Shown one piece after another: positions 1 to 11,300 of a stretch of DNA of 64,000 bases (position 1 is the first letter of the stretch; each line of letters begins with the position of its first letter). The position numbers and the translations under genes were made by a program. Origin of the DNA: Cordylochernes scorpioides (taxonomy: Eukaryota > Arthropoda > Arachnida > Pseudoscorpiones > Chernetidae); NCBI GenBank assembly GCA_030710605.1, contig CP092865.1, positions 139,833,505-139,897,504 on the forward strand, written 5' to 3'. The notes below the pieces were generated by a model. That model worked only from the letters and a program-made list of their open reading frames with translations. It was not told the origin of the DNA and ran no database searches.

Positions 1-362
1 GTCTGTATAGACAGGTGGATGTATCACACAGCTGATAACAGGGTTGTCTAGAGTGGCCGCTATAGACAGGTGTATGTATCACACAGCTGATAACAGGGTT
101 TTCTAGAATGGCCGCTATATACAGGTGTATGTATCACACAGCTGATAACAGGGTTTTCTAGAATGGCCGCTATATACAGGGTGGTCTGTATAGACAGGTG
201 GATGTAACACACTGCTGATTACAGGGTTGCCTAAAGTGTCCGCTATAGACAGGGTGGTCTGTATAGACAGGTGGATGTAACACACTGCTGATAACAGGGT
301 TGTCTAGAATGGCCGCTATAGACAGGTGTATGTATCACACAGCTGATAACAGGGTTGTCTAG
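1..362. repeat. Minisatellite core of Helitron, 55/73-bp units
   Basis: Units of about 55 bp (tatagacaggtg..., ...cacacagctgataacaggg, ...gtctagagtggccgc) alternate with a 73-bp form carrying an extra tatagacagggtggtctg. The same array, nearly identical in places, fills 14,640-15,318. It starts before the window. Confidence 0.85.
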
Positions 363-454
363 AGGGGGGCAGGGAGGACACGTGTTCGCCGGCGGCAGCC
401 AATGGGCGCGCATTCTATCCGTGAGCTTCAGAATAAGGCAATTATATAAGTAGA
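1..454 (-). mobile_element. Non-autonomous Helitron, 5' part only
   Basis: On the minus strand the element begins at 454 with TCTACTTATATAATTG, directly after an A, as Helitrons do (5' TC, insertion between A and T). The same end occurs at 15,414. Inside lie a GC-rich module with CACGTG and CCAAT (about 362-430) and a minisatellite (1-362). The 3' end lies left of the window. No Rep/helicase coding is present, so it would depend on another element to move. The family call rests on termini only. Confidence 0.6.
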
Positions 455-455
455 T

Positions 456-948
456 AGACTAAACTTAAGGAAGTGGATTTTTTTATGTCGTAGTTCCGTT
501 TTTTAAGGAGACAGAGACAATTTTGTTCACACTTGGTTATCTCGTGTATCTTGAACAAAGGTCACTATAATATCTTTCATATTTATTGTCGGAATCCCGA
601 TATAAATACTATAAGGTAAAACTTCCTCAAGTTTTGTCCATGAGTGATCTTTCAGAGCTATTGCCTGAATCCCGATATACATGCTGAGAGGTACAACTTC
701 CTTAAGTTTAGTTCATGAGTGTATCTTTCAGTTATTGTCTGAATCCCGATATACATGCTGGAAGGTACAACTTCCTTAAGTTTTGTCTATGAGTGTATCT
801 TTCAGAGTTATTGTCTGGATCCCGATATACATGCTGGAAGGTACAACTTCCTTAAGATTTTTCTATGAGTGTATCTTTCCGAGTTATTGTCTGAATCCCG
901 ATATACATGCTGGAAGGTACAACTTCCTTAAGTTTTGTCTATGATTGT
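456..948 (-). mobile_element. MITE-1 copy with tandemly expanded end
   Basis: MITE-1 is a short element with terminal inverted repeats like CACTCATGGACAAAACTTAA and probable TA targets (Tc1/mariner type by inference). This minus-strand copy carries five tandem units of about 73 bp at 583-948, each with the inner motif atatcgggattcagacaata (reverse complement here) and the terminal repeat. The left end is slightly truncated. It has no coding capacity. Confidence 0.7.
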
Positions 949-1054
949 GTTCTCAAGCCTGAGAAAGTGTGAAAGAAGAACAGAGACAACTCTCACTATC
1001 TGGAAGTGGACTCTTTGTCAGAGGGAGAGTCTCCTGGGCTCTCTTATATCAATA

Positions 1055-1465
1055 CTAGCCGAATGACCCGGTCAACGCCCGTGTTTTACCCGATTGAATG
1101 TTTTTATTCAAATACTATCTGTTACAATGATAAATTGGCGCCTTAAATAAATGCATATATTAGTTAATAACTATAGCCTATGTGCTTTATCTGTCTATGT
1201 ACTGTTGGCTTCCGTAGGCGTCTCATACTGGGAAAAAGAAAGAGAGGATTCCATTTAGTTATTAACTAATATATGCATTTATTTAAGGAGCGACCCGCTC
1301 CAACACAATAGTTACAAAAACGAAAAAGCGAGTGGGGGGGGGGGGGGGGCAAAGGTGGCGTGATCGTAGCCAACCAATAGGAGGGCGGCATTCCAAACAA
1401 AAAGCAAACGGTGACAGAGTTGATTGATTACGAGACGAGGAATGACGCTCGTAACTGTATATAGA
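1055..1465 (-). mobile_element. Non-autonomous Helitron
   Basis: Read on the minus strand, the 3' end has a GC hairpin (CGGGCGTTGACCGGG, imperfect here), then a short spacer and CTAG at 1,055-1,058, followed by T. That matches Helitron 3' ends (hairpin then CTRR). The 5' edge at 1,465 is a guess from a TCTATATA start. Inside are a perfect 32-bp inverted repeat (1,141-1,172 and 1,257-1,288), a 16-G run (1,334-1,349) and a CCAAT-containing GC-rich patch (1,350-1,400). Confidence 0.55.
1141..1288. repeat. Perfect 32-bp inverted repeat
   Basis: The arms at 1,141-1,172 and 1,257-1,288 are exact reverse complements (ccttaaataaatgcatatat...), separated by 84 bp. The left arm is also found in the related element at 63,580-63,597. 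Confidence 0.9.
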
Positions 1466-1782
1466 ATATAAATAGGGTTTAATGTCATAAATTATATATA
1501 CATATTTTATGTTGCTTCAATTATTTCATATATTTTATATGTTATATTTATATATTCCTTAAAAAAATAGGATAATATATATTACATAATCTAAATTTTA
1601 TTTTTTTAAAACATATATTTTATTTTCATCATTGACCATTCTACATTTTTTTACTATAGTTTTAGAATACCACTTTGAATATTGTTGTAAATTTGTATAG
1701 TTAACCTACATATTATTATTTAACTCACTAATATAGGATTCATTTTATAAATTCTATATAATTGTGATAAATATTCAATGTA
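1466..1782. other. AT-rich spacer, no gene seen
   Basis: Very AT-rich sequence with runs of T and TATA words. I see no ORF, RNA or repeat structure. Confidence 0.6.
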
Positions 1783-2567
1783 TGTGATGAAGCCCTGTTG
1801 ACTCTTGTAGAATCTTGTCGACTAAATATGTGGTGAGGTATCCTGTCAACTTAAAATGTGATGAGATCCTGTTGACTCTCGCTATACTGTGTTGACCGAG
1901 AGGAACAGTCATGATAAGGAGTTTTCCAGTACCTCTCTGCACCTTGGAAGACCTTTTACAGTTCTCACAAAGTACAGGTAGTCGTGGTCGAGGCAGATTG
2001 GAAGGCTTGGGAATGTCCACACAAAAAACGAAGACACATTTGCACTAAGAAAGTTCCGTGAACAGATAAAAGTTGAGCTAGGAGCGAAAGATGGAGATAG
2101 AAGAGTTCTTACTAACTACATGTTAGATGAGATCGACATGAGGTACGACCGACGCGGGCTTGCACTAAGGGTGAACTAACTGTATTTTTGGCTAAAGACG
2201 GGGGCCTTTTTATACCTTTTCTGAGAAAGGGGGTATTGCATTTCAGCACATGCGAGAGGGGCGTGGATCGCCTGGCGAAACTGTACACTGCCGCCGTGGC
2301 AGTTTCCATCTTTAGACTTTGTTGTTTTGGGACTGCTATATACTCGATTTTAGACGTTTTTGACCTTTTGCTTTAGCTCAACTCTTAATCTATTACAGAG
2401 TTTACAGAGTTTATTTATCCTCAGTTTGTACAAAGTACATTACATATGATGTGGTAATGACACATGTCAATCATGCATATAATCATTTACAGATGTGTTT
2501 CTATTATACAACATGAAAATCTTGTTATAAGTTATATACAATATGGGATTGTTGGTTTAAATTACCA
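1783..2567 (-). repeat. Solo LTR-like copy (LTR-B family)
   Basis: This is a diverged copy of the 743-bp LTR at 2,662-3,404. It shares the end TGGTAATTTAAACC (minus strand, starting at 2,567) and the body. Its left part carries two or three copies of a short unit containing (t)cctgtcgact and gtggtgagg. It is followed on the right by a 94-bp segment (2,568-2,661) that recurs at 7,612-7,708. No internal region is attached. Confidence 0.55.
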
Positions 2568-2661
2568 TATGTATAATTTGCTTCAAGTAAATAACTACCT
2601 TTCCTATTTTCACGACTGCACCTTAAATTCCTCTATCTTTTCAACAACAAAACATTATATA

Positions 2662-3404
2662 TGTGGTGAGGTCTGGTAGCCTCTCGTAGAATCCTGTCGA
2701 CTAACTTTGTGATGATGAAGTGTTGACTCTCGCTTTACTGTGTTGACCGAGAGGAACAGTCAGGATGGGGAGTTTTCCAGTACCTCTCTGCACCTTGTAA
2801 GACCTTTTTCAGTTCTCACAAAGTACAGGCAGTCGTGGTCGAGGCAGAGTGGAAAGCTTGGGAATGTCCACACAAAAAACGAAGACACAGTTGCACTAAG
2901 AAAATTCCGTGAACAGATAAAAGTTGAGCTAGGAGCGAAAGATGGGGAGATAGAAGTTTCTTACTAGTCTACATGATGGATGAGGAGGATCTGAGGTACA
3001 ACCGACGTGGGCTCGCACAGATGCTGAACTAACTGTATTTTTAGCTAGGACGGGGCTTTATGTACCGTTTCTGAGAAAGGGGGTTTTGTATGTCACCAGA
3101 TGTGAGAGGGGGTCGTCTGGTCATTCTACTGGCGCCGTTGCAGTTTCCATTTTTAGACCTTGTTGTGGGAATTCTAAATCTATCTCGATTTTAGACGATT
3201 TTAGCTAAGATTGCTTAGCTCAACTCTTAATCTATTACAGAGTTTTATTTATTATCCTCAGTTTGTACAAATTACATTACATATGATGATGTAATGACAC
3301 ATGTCAATCATGCATATAACCATTTACAGATGTGTTTCTACTATACAACATTAAAATCTTGTTATAAGTTATATACAATATGGGATTGTTGGTTTAAATT
3401 ACCA
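2662..3404 (-). repeat. LTR-B, 3' LTR of the LARD-like element
   Basis: 743-bp LTR on the minus strand. The TATA box region of the solo copy (cctataaatacag at 12.34 kb) is degenerate here (cctagctaaaaatacag). It contains the antisense open stretch at 2,740-2,967 discussed under rejected items. Confidence 0.6.
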
Positions 3405-6400
3405 TAGATGGGCCCCGGGAGTGAAAGGGTTTATCCGGGTTTAAGCGGGTAAAGCCTCTCTAATACAGGTAAGTAATTAAAATTTATTTTAATTAATTTA
3501 AACTGTGAGGGTTAAAAAGGGCTATAACAAGATGATTTGTTTGGATATATAAAAGTGAAATAAAAATGACATTTTTGTTTGATTTAAAAAAAAATGATGA
3601 TTAAAATAAAATGATGACATAAAAATTCACATTTTAAGAGAATATTGGCGGGCGTTGGAAAGGGTTAGTAGTTGAAGAATATGCAATTGTTAGGAGTGCA
3701 CATGTAACCAAATAATCAGGTCCAGGTGCAAAGCGAGGATATAGACTTGAGCGTCTTCCTTGGTAATGTTTCACTTGCGATCCTATATAAGGGTTACAAT
3801 ACTTTGTCACAATTTTAGGATTATTGAGTTAAAAGTTGTTGAAGAAAAGTTGCTTATTAATATGATTGAAAGGGGTGGAATAGAGCCATGTGATAAGTAG
3901 AATTGTTGTAGCCACAGTAAGAGGTCTAACTTGACTCGAAATCAAAGGTTGATTTGTGGTCCGCTAGAGCTGAAAAAAAAATGAAAGTTGAAAAAATTGA
4001 ACGCTTTGGGATGCGTTGGTGTTTTCTCTGCGGATGATTGAAATTAACTCTTGAAGCGTGTTCAGGCCAGAAGTTGGGATTTTTAAATCTGGGGAACTGT
4101 GTTCAAAGAGTTTGTTGAAATAGGAAATAAAAAAAATAAAAAATTGTCAAGCAGTGCTGTCGTTTTTCTACGATGGTTTGAAACAATGGCTGAAAAGATA
4201 ATAATAATAAAGTATAGGGAATTGGATAAAAAATATGATTGTTGAAAACGATTGTTGTATGCCCGATAGTGGATGATAAACATTGTCAGATAATAAAGGT
4301 ATTTAAACAAATAAAATATAGTGAATAGAAATATAGAAATATGATTGCGGGTACAAAAAGTGTAAGTGGACAAAATTAAACATGTTATATATAAAAGATA
4401 TAATAAATAATAAAATAAAAATAATTTTTGACACAATTAGATGTTTTGCAATACTAAAATAATATCATGAAAAATAAAAGTAAATTTGATTAAAGTTTTT
4501 TTTTTTTTTTGAAAATCATGTTGGATTAAAAATTTGATTATATAATTGAAAGATAAAAAATAAAATAATTATTCAAGATTTTATACAAATAACAATATAA
4601 TTAAAGATTACTATAATGATTAGATAAATGTTAAGTAATGGAAAATTGAACAATATTCTCGTTTATCCAAAAAGGTGATATGTAGAGAATGATTTCTCTT
4701 TTGCGTCAAAGACTATATAAGACTTAATCAAATTGTTTTAATTGGTGATATTAATTAACATGTAAAATGTTTAATGTATGTTGTGTTGAGATTAAGGGGT
4801 TGGTGAGATTTGTAAGAAAACCTAAATGGTTAGTGTGAAACATGTGTTTTAAAAAAATGGCGCATATGAAGATTGCGGTCAATAACATCTGCCTTGAGCG
4901 GGGAGAAGGACGTTGGACGGGGATATGTAACTTAAATAGATCGTCGTGGGTGCTCAATCATGGGGGATGTTTTGCTATGTTTGTCCTTTACTTGAAACTG
5001 ATTTTCTCTCTCTTCTTTTGTTGAAGTTTTGGCAATTTTCTTGCCAATTTGAAAATATAGTTTTCTCGATGTTCGTAAGTGGTTGTGTTTTCGAAGTTGT
5101 TTAGACTTAGTAAAAAGGTTATTCAGTGATGTCAGGGTTAGATGTGTGGTGAAAGTGCGACTTTCGACGTGGACACGCTTTGTGGTGAATTGTGTCACAG
5201 GCGTGAAGGCGTCTTTGACCTGAAAAATGAAAAAGTTTTGTGGTGTGGCACTGTGACACGAAGTGAAAATTTGTGAATGAAAAGGTGTCACGTGAAGTCG
5301 ATGTTTTGGCACAAAATCTAACCTGTTTCACCATGAATAACAAATTTACTAAAGTCATGGGTGGTGGTTGTACGAACACATATTGAGAATTTTTAGCTTG
5401 TTATGGATGTGGCACGTTTAATGCGAAAATGTTTAGTGTGCGTTTAGTGGACGATATGGAGCTTGTGTGGCTCGAATTGGATTTGTGTGTTAAGTCGCGC
5501 ACTATTAATTGTTGCCAATTGGAGATAGTGGAGTGAGAGGGTGTTGTTTATTTTGTTGAGAGAGATTTGTCGATTAAATATGCATGTAAAAGGAAAGAAC
5601 GAGGGAATGTGACCACGTTGGAATAAAACTGTGGTAAAGTTTGGCGGGCAGTGACCTAATTTAGCTACCGGCGGTGAAGTGGAGGGAATCTTTATTTCAA
5701 CTTGTTTTGGGGAGATATCTTATTTTTCTAGTTTTGATTTTGAAGATATTGTCTCCTTCCATTTTGAAATTAGAAAATGCGTTTTACCTATGTTGATTTA
5801 TATTTAAAATTTGAATATATATTTTAAATCGTTGATTATGGTAGCGTAAAAATGATTCTTGTAAAAGGGCAATGTCGCGATAGTGACAAGAATATTTTGA
5901 ATTGTGGCGTTTACTTAAAATGGTGGACATGACAATGATTTTTTCAAAATGTTAAGTATTTGATTATAAAATGGGTGTTTTGGTATAAAGATAACTGATA
6001 AGAAAAACAAAAATAAGTTTAGAATTATGATATGATGAGAGTTAAAAAAAAATAATGATGATTTATTTTTTTAAGTTGTAGATTTGGATAGTACCATTTT
6101 AGATAAATTTTGGAAAGACATGTAAAATTAGTAAATTGGTAAAAATGCGTGAAGGGCGAAATTTTTTTTTTATAGTAAAATTGAGAGTAATAACTTGAAA
6201 CTTATAATCTGATTAAAAATTAAAGTAAATTTGATAAAAATGAGAGTGTAAAAGTTTTAAAAATTGAATAAAAAAATGATATAAAAATGGTAAAAATTGA
6301 TTTTAAAATGCTTAAAGTCAAAATATAAATACAATATTTATGGGGAATCAAGTTGTGAACTTGAGGATAAAGTTATGGTAGGTTTTTTTAAAAACTTACA

Positions 6401-6866
6401 ATTTTGAAGATAGTTCAGTCAGGAGACTTGATCTTTGGTTGTTTTCCTGCTGACGTGGAAGTCGCGCCATGTAGGACTTGTAAAAGCTTGTAGCTTCTGT
6501 AAAGATGATGGCAGCTTGTCGCATTGAGCATTGTCTCGACGATGTCAGGTCGAAGGTGAAGAACTCCTCACAGGGTTTGGGTCACATCGCTGCTCGGTTT
6601 CATGTCTTGCGGGAATTTCGGCTGTGTCGTTGGGGTTGGTCAGACAGCTTGCTCCTGGCGTTGGCGAGCTGTTAGCGGGTCTGCGGAAGTCCCTTGGGGC
6701 GGTGTTTCTTCCGTAAAATCTATTTTTGGGGGAGAGATTGCTTGGTCGTTTCGTTGGAATGGTCGGTTTGTTCCTCCATCTTCGCTTTTTCTCGCTTCTA
6801 TCTGGACAGGCTGCTTACCTTCTTCGTTGTGTCATTCTTCGTTTTGGTCATCCTGTCGACTTACAA
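3405..6866 (-). other. Interior of the LARD-like element, no intact ORF
   Basis: 3.46 kb. The minus strand is A/C- and T-rich and mostly low complexity. The 5' part on the minus strand (6,865-6,430) is less AT-rich and holds short open stretches with gag-leader-like composition and a possible splice donor (aag|gtaagc near 6,816), but no motif I recognise. The rest (3.4-6.4 kb) resembles the AT-rich non-coding tract at the 3' end of the Gypsy element (61.5-62.6 kb) only in composition. I see no protease, RT or integrase motif in any frame. Confidence 0.5.
6850..6863 (-). promoter_or_regulatory. Candidate primer-binding site
   Basis: TAAGTCGACAGGAT on the minus strand, 3 nt inside the 5' LTR. 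The same 14 nt lie 7 nt inside the Gypsy 5' LTR (56,075-56,088). It partly resembles the tRNA-Ser-type site (…AGTCGGCAGGAT) that I recall for mag-lineage elements. Confidence 0.45.
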
Positions 6867-7611
6867 TGTGGTGAGGTCTGGTAGCCTCTCGTAGAATCCT
6901 GTCGACTAACTTTGTGATGATGAAGTGTTGACTCTCGCTTACTGTGTTGACCGAGAGGAACAGTCAGGATGGGGAGTTTTCCAGTAACTCTCTGCACCTT
7001 GTAAGACCTTTTACAGTTCTCACAAAGTACAGGCAGTCGTGGTCGAGGCAAAGTGGAAAGCTTGGGAATGTCCACACAAAAAACGAAGACACAGTTGCAC
7101 TAAGAAAATTCCGTGAACAGATAAAAGTTGAGCTAGGAGCGAAAGATGGGGAGATAGAAGTTTCTTACTAGTCTACATGATGGATGAGGAGGATCTGAGG
7201 TACAACCGACGTGGGCTCGCACAGATGCTGAACTAACTGTATTTTTAGCTAGGACGGGGCTTTATGTACCGTTTCTGAGAACGGGAGTTTTGTATGTCAC
7301 CAGATGTGAGAGGGGGTCGTCTGGTCATTCTACTGGCGCCGTTGCAGTTTCCATTTTTAGACCTTGTTGTGGGAATTCTAAATCTATCTCGATTTTAGAC
7401 GTTATGACTTCTATCTCTTGCTTAGCTCAACTCTTAATCTATTACAGAGTTTTATTTATTATCCTCAGTTTGTACAAATTACATTACATATGATGATGTA
7501 ATGACACATGTCAATCATGCATATAACCATTTACAGATGTGTTTCTACTATACAACATTAAAATCTTGTTATAAGTTATATACAATATGGGGTTGTTGGT
7601 TTAAATTGCCA
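6867..7611 (-). repeat. LTR-B, 5' LTR of the LARD-like element
   Basis: 745 bp, near identical to 2,662-3,404. The main difference is a short patch near 7,400, where this copy matches the 12-kb solo LTR better than its partner does. That hints at a small deletion or replacement in the other LTR. Confidence 0.6.
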
Positions 7612-7708
7612 TATGTATAATTTCCCCTTCAAGTAAATAACTATCTTTCCTATTTTCACGACTGCACCTTAAATTCCTCTATCTTTTCAGCAACAAAAGA
7701 TTATATAT
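7612..7708. repeat. 97-bp segment repeated at 2,568-2,661
   Basis: Begins tatgtataattt and ends caacaaaagattatat. It directly abuts the LTR-B edge at both loci, so it is either part of an older, longer LTR or a duplicated flank. Confidence 0.7.
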
Positions 7709-7849
7709 ACATTATATAAATCTTCAAATAATTTTATTTACCGCGTTGTGTTTAATGATTGAAACATTAGTTTATTATGGTTTATATTATTAAAGTTGTA
7801 CGATCTAGAAGATGCCTTTTTTCTTATCATATTTGCCTATAAAAAGAAA

Positions 7850-8030
7850 GGACGTCTCTTCCTTCAAATAAACGCAATACCCATGCGCTATCTATCGACA
7901 GTTTCTGAAAATAGCAGAATATGTTCAGTAACAAAGCCACAACATCAGGTAGATGTTCGAAATTGCCAAACAAGGATTTTGCGCAAACAGTCAATAGATA
8001 GCGTACACCTTTTGCGTCTATTTTGACGGA
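7850..8030. mobile_element. MITE-2 fold-back copy
   Basis: Arms gcgctatctatcgacagtt (7,885) and cagtcaatagatagcgta (7,990) are inverted, with outer gacgtc/gacg sequence. The interior shares aacaaagccacaac with the better copy at 36,712-36,868. Confidence 0.6.
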
Positions 8031-8092
8031 ATAGGTGGCTTTTATATAGATCCATTATTCTCTCGACAAAACTTCCGATAATTGTCATATTT

Positions 8093-8212
8093 AGCAAAAT
8101 ATAACGACGATATAAGAGGAGTGTGTTATAAGAACTTTATACCCATACGTCCGAAAGCTTGCGAATAAATTTCGTATAAGACACTCCTCTTCTATCTTCG
8201 TTATATTTCGCT
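8093..8212. repeat. Palindromic element, ~37-bp arms
   Basis: The left arm agcaaaatataacgacgata (8,093 on, with few mismatches) is inverted at 8,176-8,212. The loop is about 46 bp. No other copy is seen in the window. Confidence 0.75.
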
Positions 8213-8743
8213 ATTTTTATTCGAAGAGTTCAATTTCGTCAATGGTCATATTTGTGTCTTAATTTCCCATCACCACACAACACAAGCAGCAAGTAAACGG
8301 TTCCACAACGGATTCGATAAAAGAGAAAACATGAAATTTCCAAGTCAGACAAATATATAGGAAGACAGCAGACATATAGTTCACCCAGGAGTGGGATAAA
8401 TCGCCTCCTAAGCCACTTAAAACAATTTGCATAATCAGATCATCAATTAGAAGATCCACGGGCGGCCAAGAAGAAATCTTTATTTAACATTGACAAGGTA
8501 AATCTTTCCCTCGCTGTGAGGTATGAAGTCTAATAGAACAACACACCTGTTTACAACACTGGTCCCATGTCTATATATCTATAACTATTAAATAGTTAAT
8601 ATAGCTTACGAAATACAGATCAATTTCCCCAATATGAAATTAATTAACGATGGAACTTTGAATCATCTATTTTTTAATTGTCGTATTTCACCTGTAAATA
8701 TGAATTCTATAATCATACTTATCTTAGGAGAAGATAAAAGATT
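8213..8743. other. No gene seen
   Basis: Unremarkable AT-rich sequence. The open stretches here are short and lack coding character. Confidence 0.5.
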
Positions 8744-8906
8744 ACACTCATGGACAAACCTTAAGGAAGTTGTACCTTTTACCATGTATATCGGGATTCA
8801 TACAATAACTCTGAAAGATATTTGATACACAGTGACCTTTATTGAAGACACACAGGATAAGAAAATGTGGACAAATTGTCTCTGTCTCCTTCAAAGACGA
8901 CTGGGT
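8744..8906 (+). mobile_element. MITE-1 copy, right-truncated
   Basis: Starts at the terminal repeat acactcatggacaaaccttaa, contains catgtatatcgggattcata and ends at gtctctgtctccttcaaaga. The mariner relic abuts it directly. Confidence 0.75.
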
Positions 8907-9993
8907 ACATCACAAGGAGGGTGAGCCAGAACTTCATAACCTAATTGAGCAATTTTTGTTGAGTAGTAAATGTAGAGTGTGGCCGTGCGTTATCGTGAAG
9001 CAGAATAACGTCTTTCCTATTGACCAAACTGGGCTTTTTTTCTGACAATTTCAGATGCATGGTTTGCAAATTTTGACAATACACTTCTGAATTTATCGTT
9101 TCGTCACTATTCAAAAATCTGTAATGCAATAATCTAGCATATGACCACCAAACAATGAGCATTATCCGCTTTGGATGCAAGCTTGGTTTTGGGTCCTCAT
9201 CTTTGCCTAACCACTGCCNNNNNNNNNNNNNNNNNNNNNNNNNNNNNNNNNNNNNNNNNNNNNNNNNNNNNNNNNNNNNNNNNNNNNNNNNNNNNNNNNN
9301 NNNNNNNNNNNNNNNNNNTTGATCTCTTCCTGATGTAAAAAATACTCACTTTTTATCACAAGTAAAAGTTCGTTTTAAAAAAGGAGTCAAATTTTGCGAG
9401 CCAACAAATAACTGCAATTTCCCGACGTCGCTGACATTGAGAATCACTCAAATCGTGCGGAACCCATTGTGGCAATTTTTCTGTTTTGCCAATTTGGTGA
9501 AGATGTCTAGCAATGGTTGATTTTGAAGCATTGAGCTCTGCACTTACCTTACGCACTGTTTGGATATAATTGGATTCAATATGAGACTTTAGATCTTCAT
9601 TTTTGAAAGTTAACCAACGACCACGACCATCTTGATCTTCAAGTCCGAAATCACCAACTTTAAATTTCTGAAACCATCTTCTTGTGGTTCTTTCTGAAGA
9701 AGAAGCTTCTCCCCAGGCCTCAATAATGATTTTGGTTGCCTAGGTGGCCGAACGTCCAAGTTTAAATTCGTGAAGCAAAATAATGCGCAAATTCCTAGGT
9801 TTATTGCTTAATATTTTAAATTATAGATTTTTATCATTCGTGAAATTTTCGAAAGAATAACTGCCCGTGAATGCGCGTTCTGTAAGCTTTAGAACAATAT
9901 GTAATGTGCATTTGTTGCCAAATTATTTATGTAATTTATTTTTATTTCAAAAATGTGTTTCTAAAAACGGCCATTATTTATGGAACAACCTGA
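8907..9993 (-). pseudogene. Mariner transposon, dead and gapped
   Basis: The minus strand encodes a mariner-family (DD34D) transposase relic. The 5' inverted repeat TCAGGTTGTTCCATAAATAA starts at 9,993 after TA. Recognisable are the N-terminal helix-turn-helix region (SERTTRRWFQKFKVGDF near 9,690), the WVPHDL linker (about 9,470), the first catalytic Asp in TCD (9,355-9,357) and the second in LLHDNARPH (about 8,975). Breaks: an in-frame TAG near 9,738, a frameshift in a T/A run near 9,375, TGA (9,346-9,348) where the family has Trp after CD-x-K, a 100-N gap, and a frameshift near 8,943. The 3' end with the third Asp and the right inverted repeat is missing after LAHPP. It cannot make transposase. 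Confidence 0.9.
9219..9318. other. Assembly gap (100 N)
   Basis: Exactly 100 N, a nominal gap size. It lies inside the mariner relic, between ...FFTSGRDQ and QWLGKDED. Mariner proteins have only a residue or so between those motifs, so little real sequence may be missing. Confidence 0.95.
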
Positions 9994-11300
9994 TATTAGA
10001 ACAGTACACCAGAGTACTAACAGGTGTTCTATGTATTAGAACAGTAAACCAGAGTACCAAGAGGTGCCCATTCATATATTAGGCCAGTAACCCAGAATAC
10101 CAACAGGTGTCCAACTATATTTTAAGACCGTAAACCAGAGTAATATTACAGAGTACCATACAGTACTATACAGAGTATATCCAACTATTAAGACAGTAAA
10201 CCAGTGTACTAACAGGTCCAATTATTAGGACAGTAACCCAGAATACTAACAGGTCCAATTATTAGGACAGTAAACCAGAGTACTAACAAGTGTCGAATCA
10301 TATATTAGGACAGTAAACAAGAGTACTAACAGGTGTCCAACAATGTATTAGGACAGTAAACCAGAGTACTAACAGGTCCAATTATTAGGACAGTAAACCA
10401 GAGTACTAACAAGTGTCGAATCATATATTAGGACAGTAAACAAGAGTACTAACAGGTGTCCAACAATGTATTAGGACAGTAAACCAGAGTACTAACAAGT
10501 GTCGAATCATATATTAGAACAGTAAACAAGAGTGCTAACAGGTCCAATTATTAGGACAGTGAACCAGAGTACTAACAGGTCCAATTATTAGGACAGTGAA
10601 CCAGAGTACTAACAGGTCCAATTATTAGGACAGTAAACCAGAGTACTAACAAGTGTCGAATCATATATCAGAACAGTAAACAAGAGTGCTAACAGGTGTC
10701 CAACAATGTATTAGGACAGTAAACCAGAGTACTAGCAAGTGTCGAGTCATATATTAGAACAGTAAACCAGAGTAATAACAGGTCCAATTATTAGGACAGT
10801 AAACTAGAGTACTAAGAAGTGTCGAATCATATATTAGGACAGTAAACAAGAGTACTAACAGGTGTCCAACAATGTATTAGGACAGTAAACCAGAGTACTA
10901 ACAAGTGTCGAATCATATATTAGGACAGTAAACAAGAGTACTAACAGGTGTCCAACAATGTATTAGGACAGTAAACCAGAGTACTAGCAAGTGTCGAGTC
11001 ATATATTAGAACAGTAAACCAGAGTAATAACAGGTCCAATTATTAGGACAGTAAACTAGAGTACTAAGAAGTGTCGAATCATATATTAGGACAGTAAACA
11101 AGAGTACTAACAGGTGTCCAACAATGTATTAGGGCAGTAAACCAGAGTACTAACAAGTGTCGAGTCATATATTAGAACAGTAAACCAGAGTACTAACAGG
11201 TCCAATTATTAGGACAGTAACCCAGAATACCAACAGGTGTCCAATCATATATTAGGACAGTAAACAAGAGTACTAACAGATGTCCAATCATTAGGACAAT
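9994..11300. repeat. Minisatellite, 37- and 43-bp units
   Basis: About 30 units sharing aggacagtaaaccagagtac. Short units continue taacaggtccaattatt (37 bp) and long ones taacaagtgtcgaatcatat (43 bp). The two alternate in blocks, giving higher-order repeats (10,260-10,500; 10,800-11,100). It starts at the mariner TA boundary. Confidence 0.95.

Larger units (their letters stand above)
2662..7611 (-). mobile_element. LTR element with non-coding interior (LARD-like)
   Basis: Two direct repeats of 743 and 745 bp, differing at only about ten sites plus one short patch, flank a 3.46 kb interior. The LTR reads TGGTAATT...CTCACCACA on the minus strand, so it has TG...CA ends. The solo copy at 12 kb places a TATA box in a sensible U3 position for this orientation. 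Just inside the 5' LTR is TAAGTCGACAGGAT (6,850-6,863), also found behind the Gypsy LTR at 56 kb. The interior has no gag/pol that I can read. Flanks (ATATA/TATGT) do not form a clean target duplication. Confidence 0.6.

Noticed and set aside
2740-2967. 75-codon open frame with protein-like end (LRKFREQIKVELGAKDGEIE), repeated in LTR-B copies
   Set aside because: It is antisense to the LTR. Between copies (2,740; 12,384 minus) most changes alter the residue, and the 1.9-kb copy has a stop, so there is no sign of coding constraint.
4083-5379. Minus-strand frames of 86-126 codons in the LARD-like interior
   Set aside because: Low-complexity (His/Thr/Ser/Phe-rich) translation of biased DNA. No gag or pol motif and no continuity between frames.
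9994-11300. Possible CRISPR-like repeat-spacer array
   Set aside because: Units are tandem with related, recurring spacers in a eukaryotic context. It is a minisatellite with two unit lengths.
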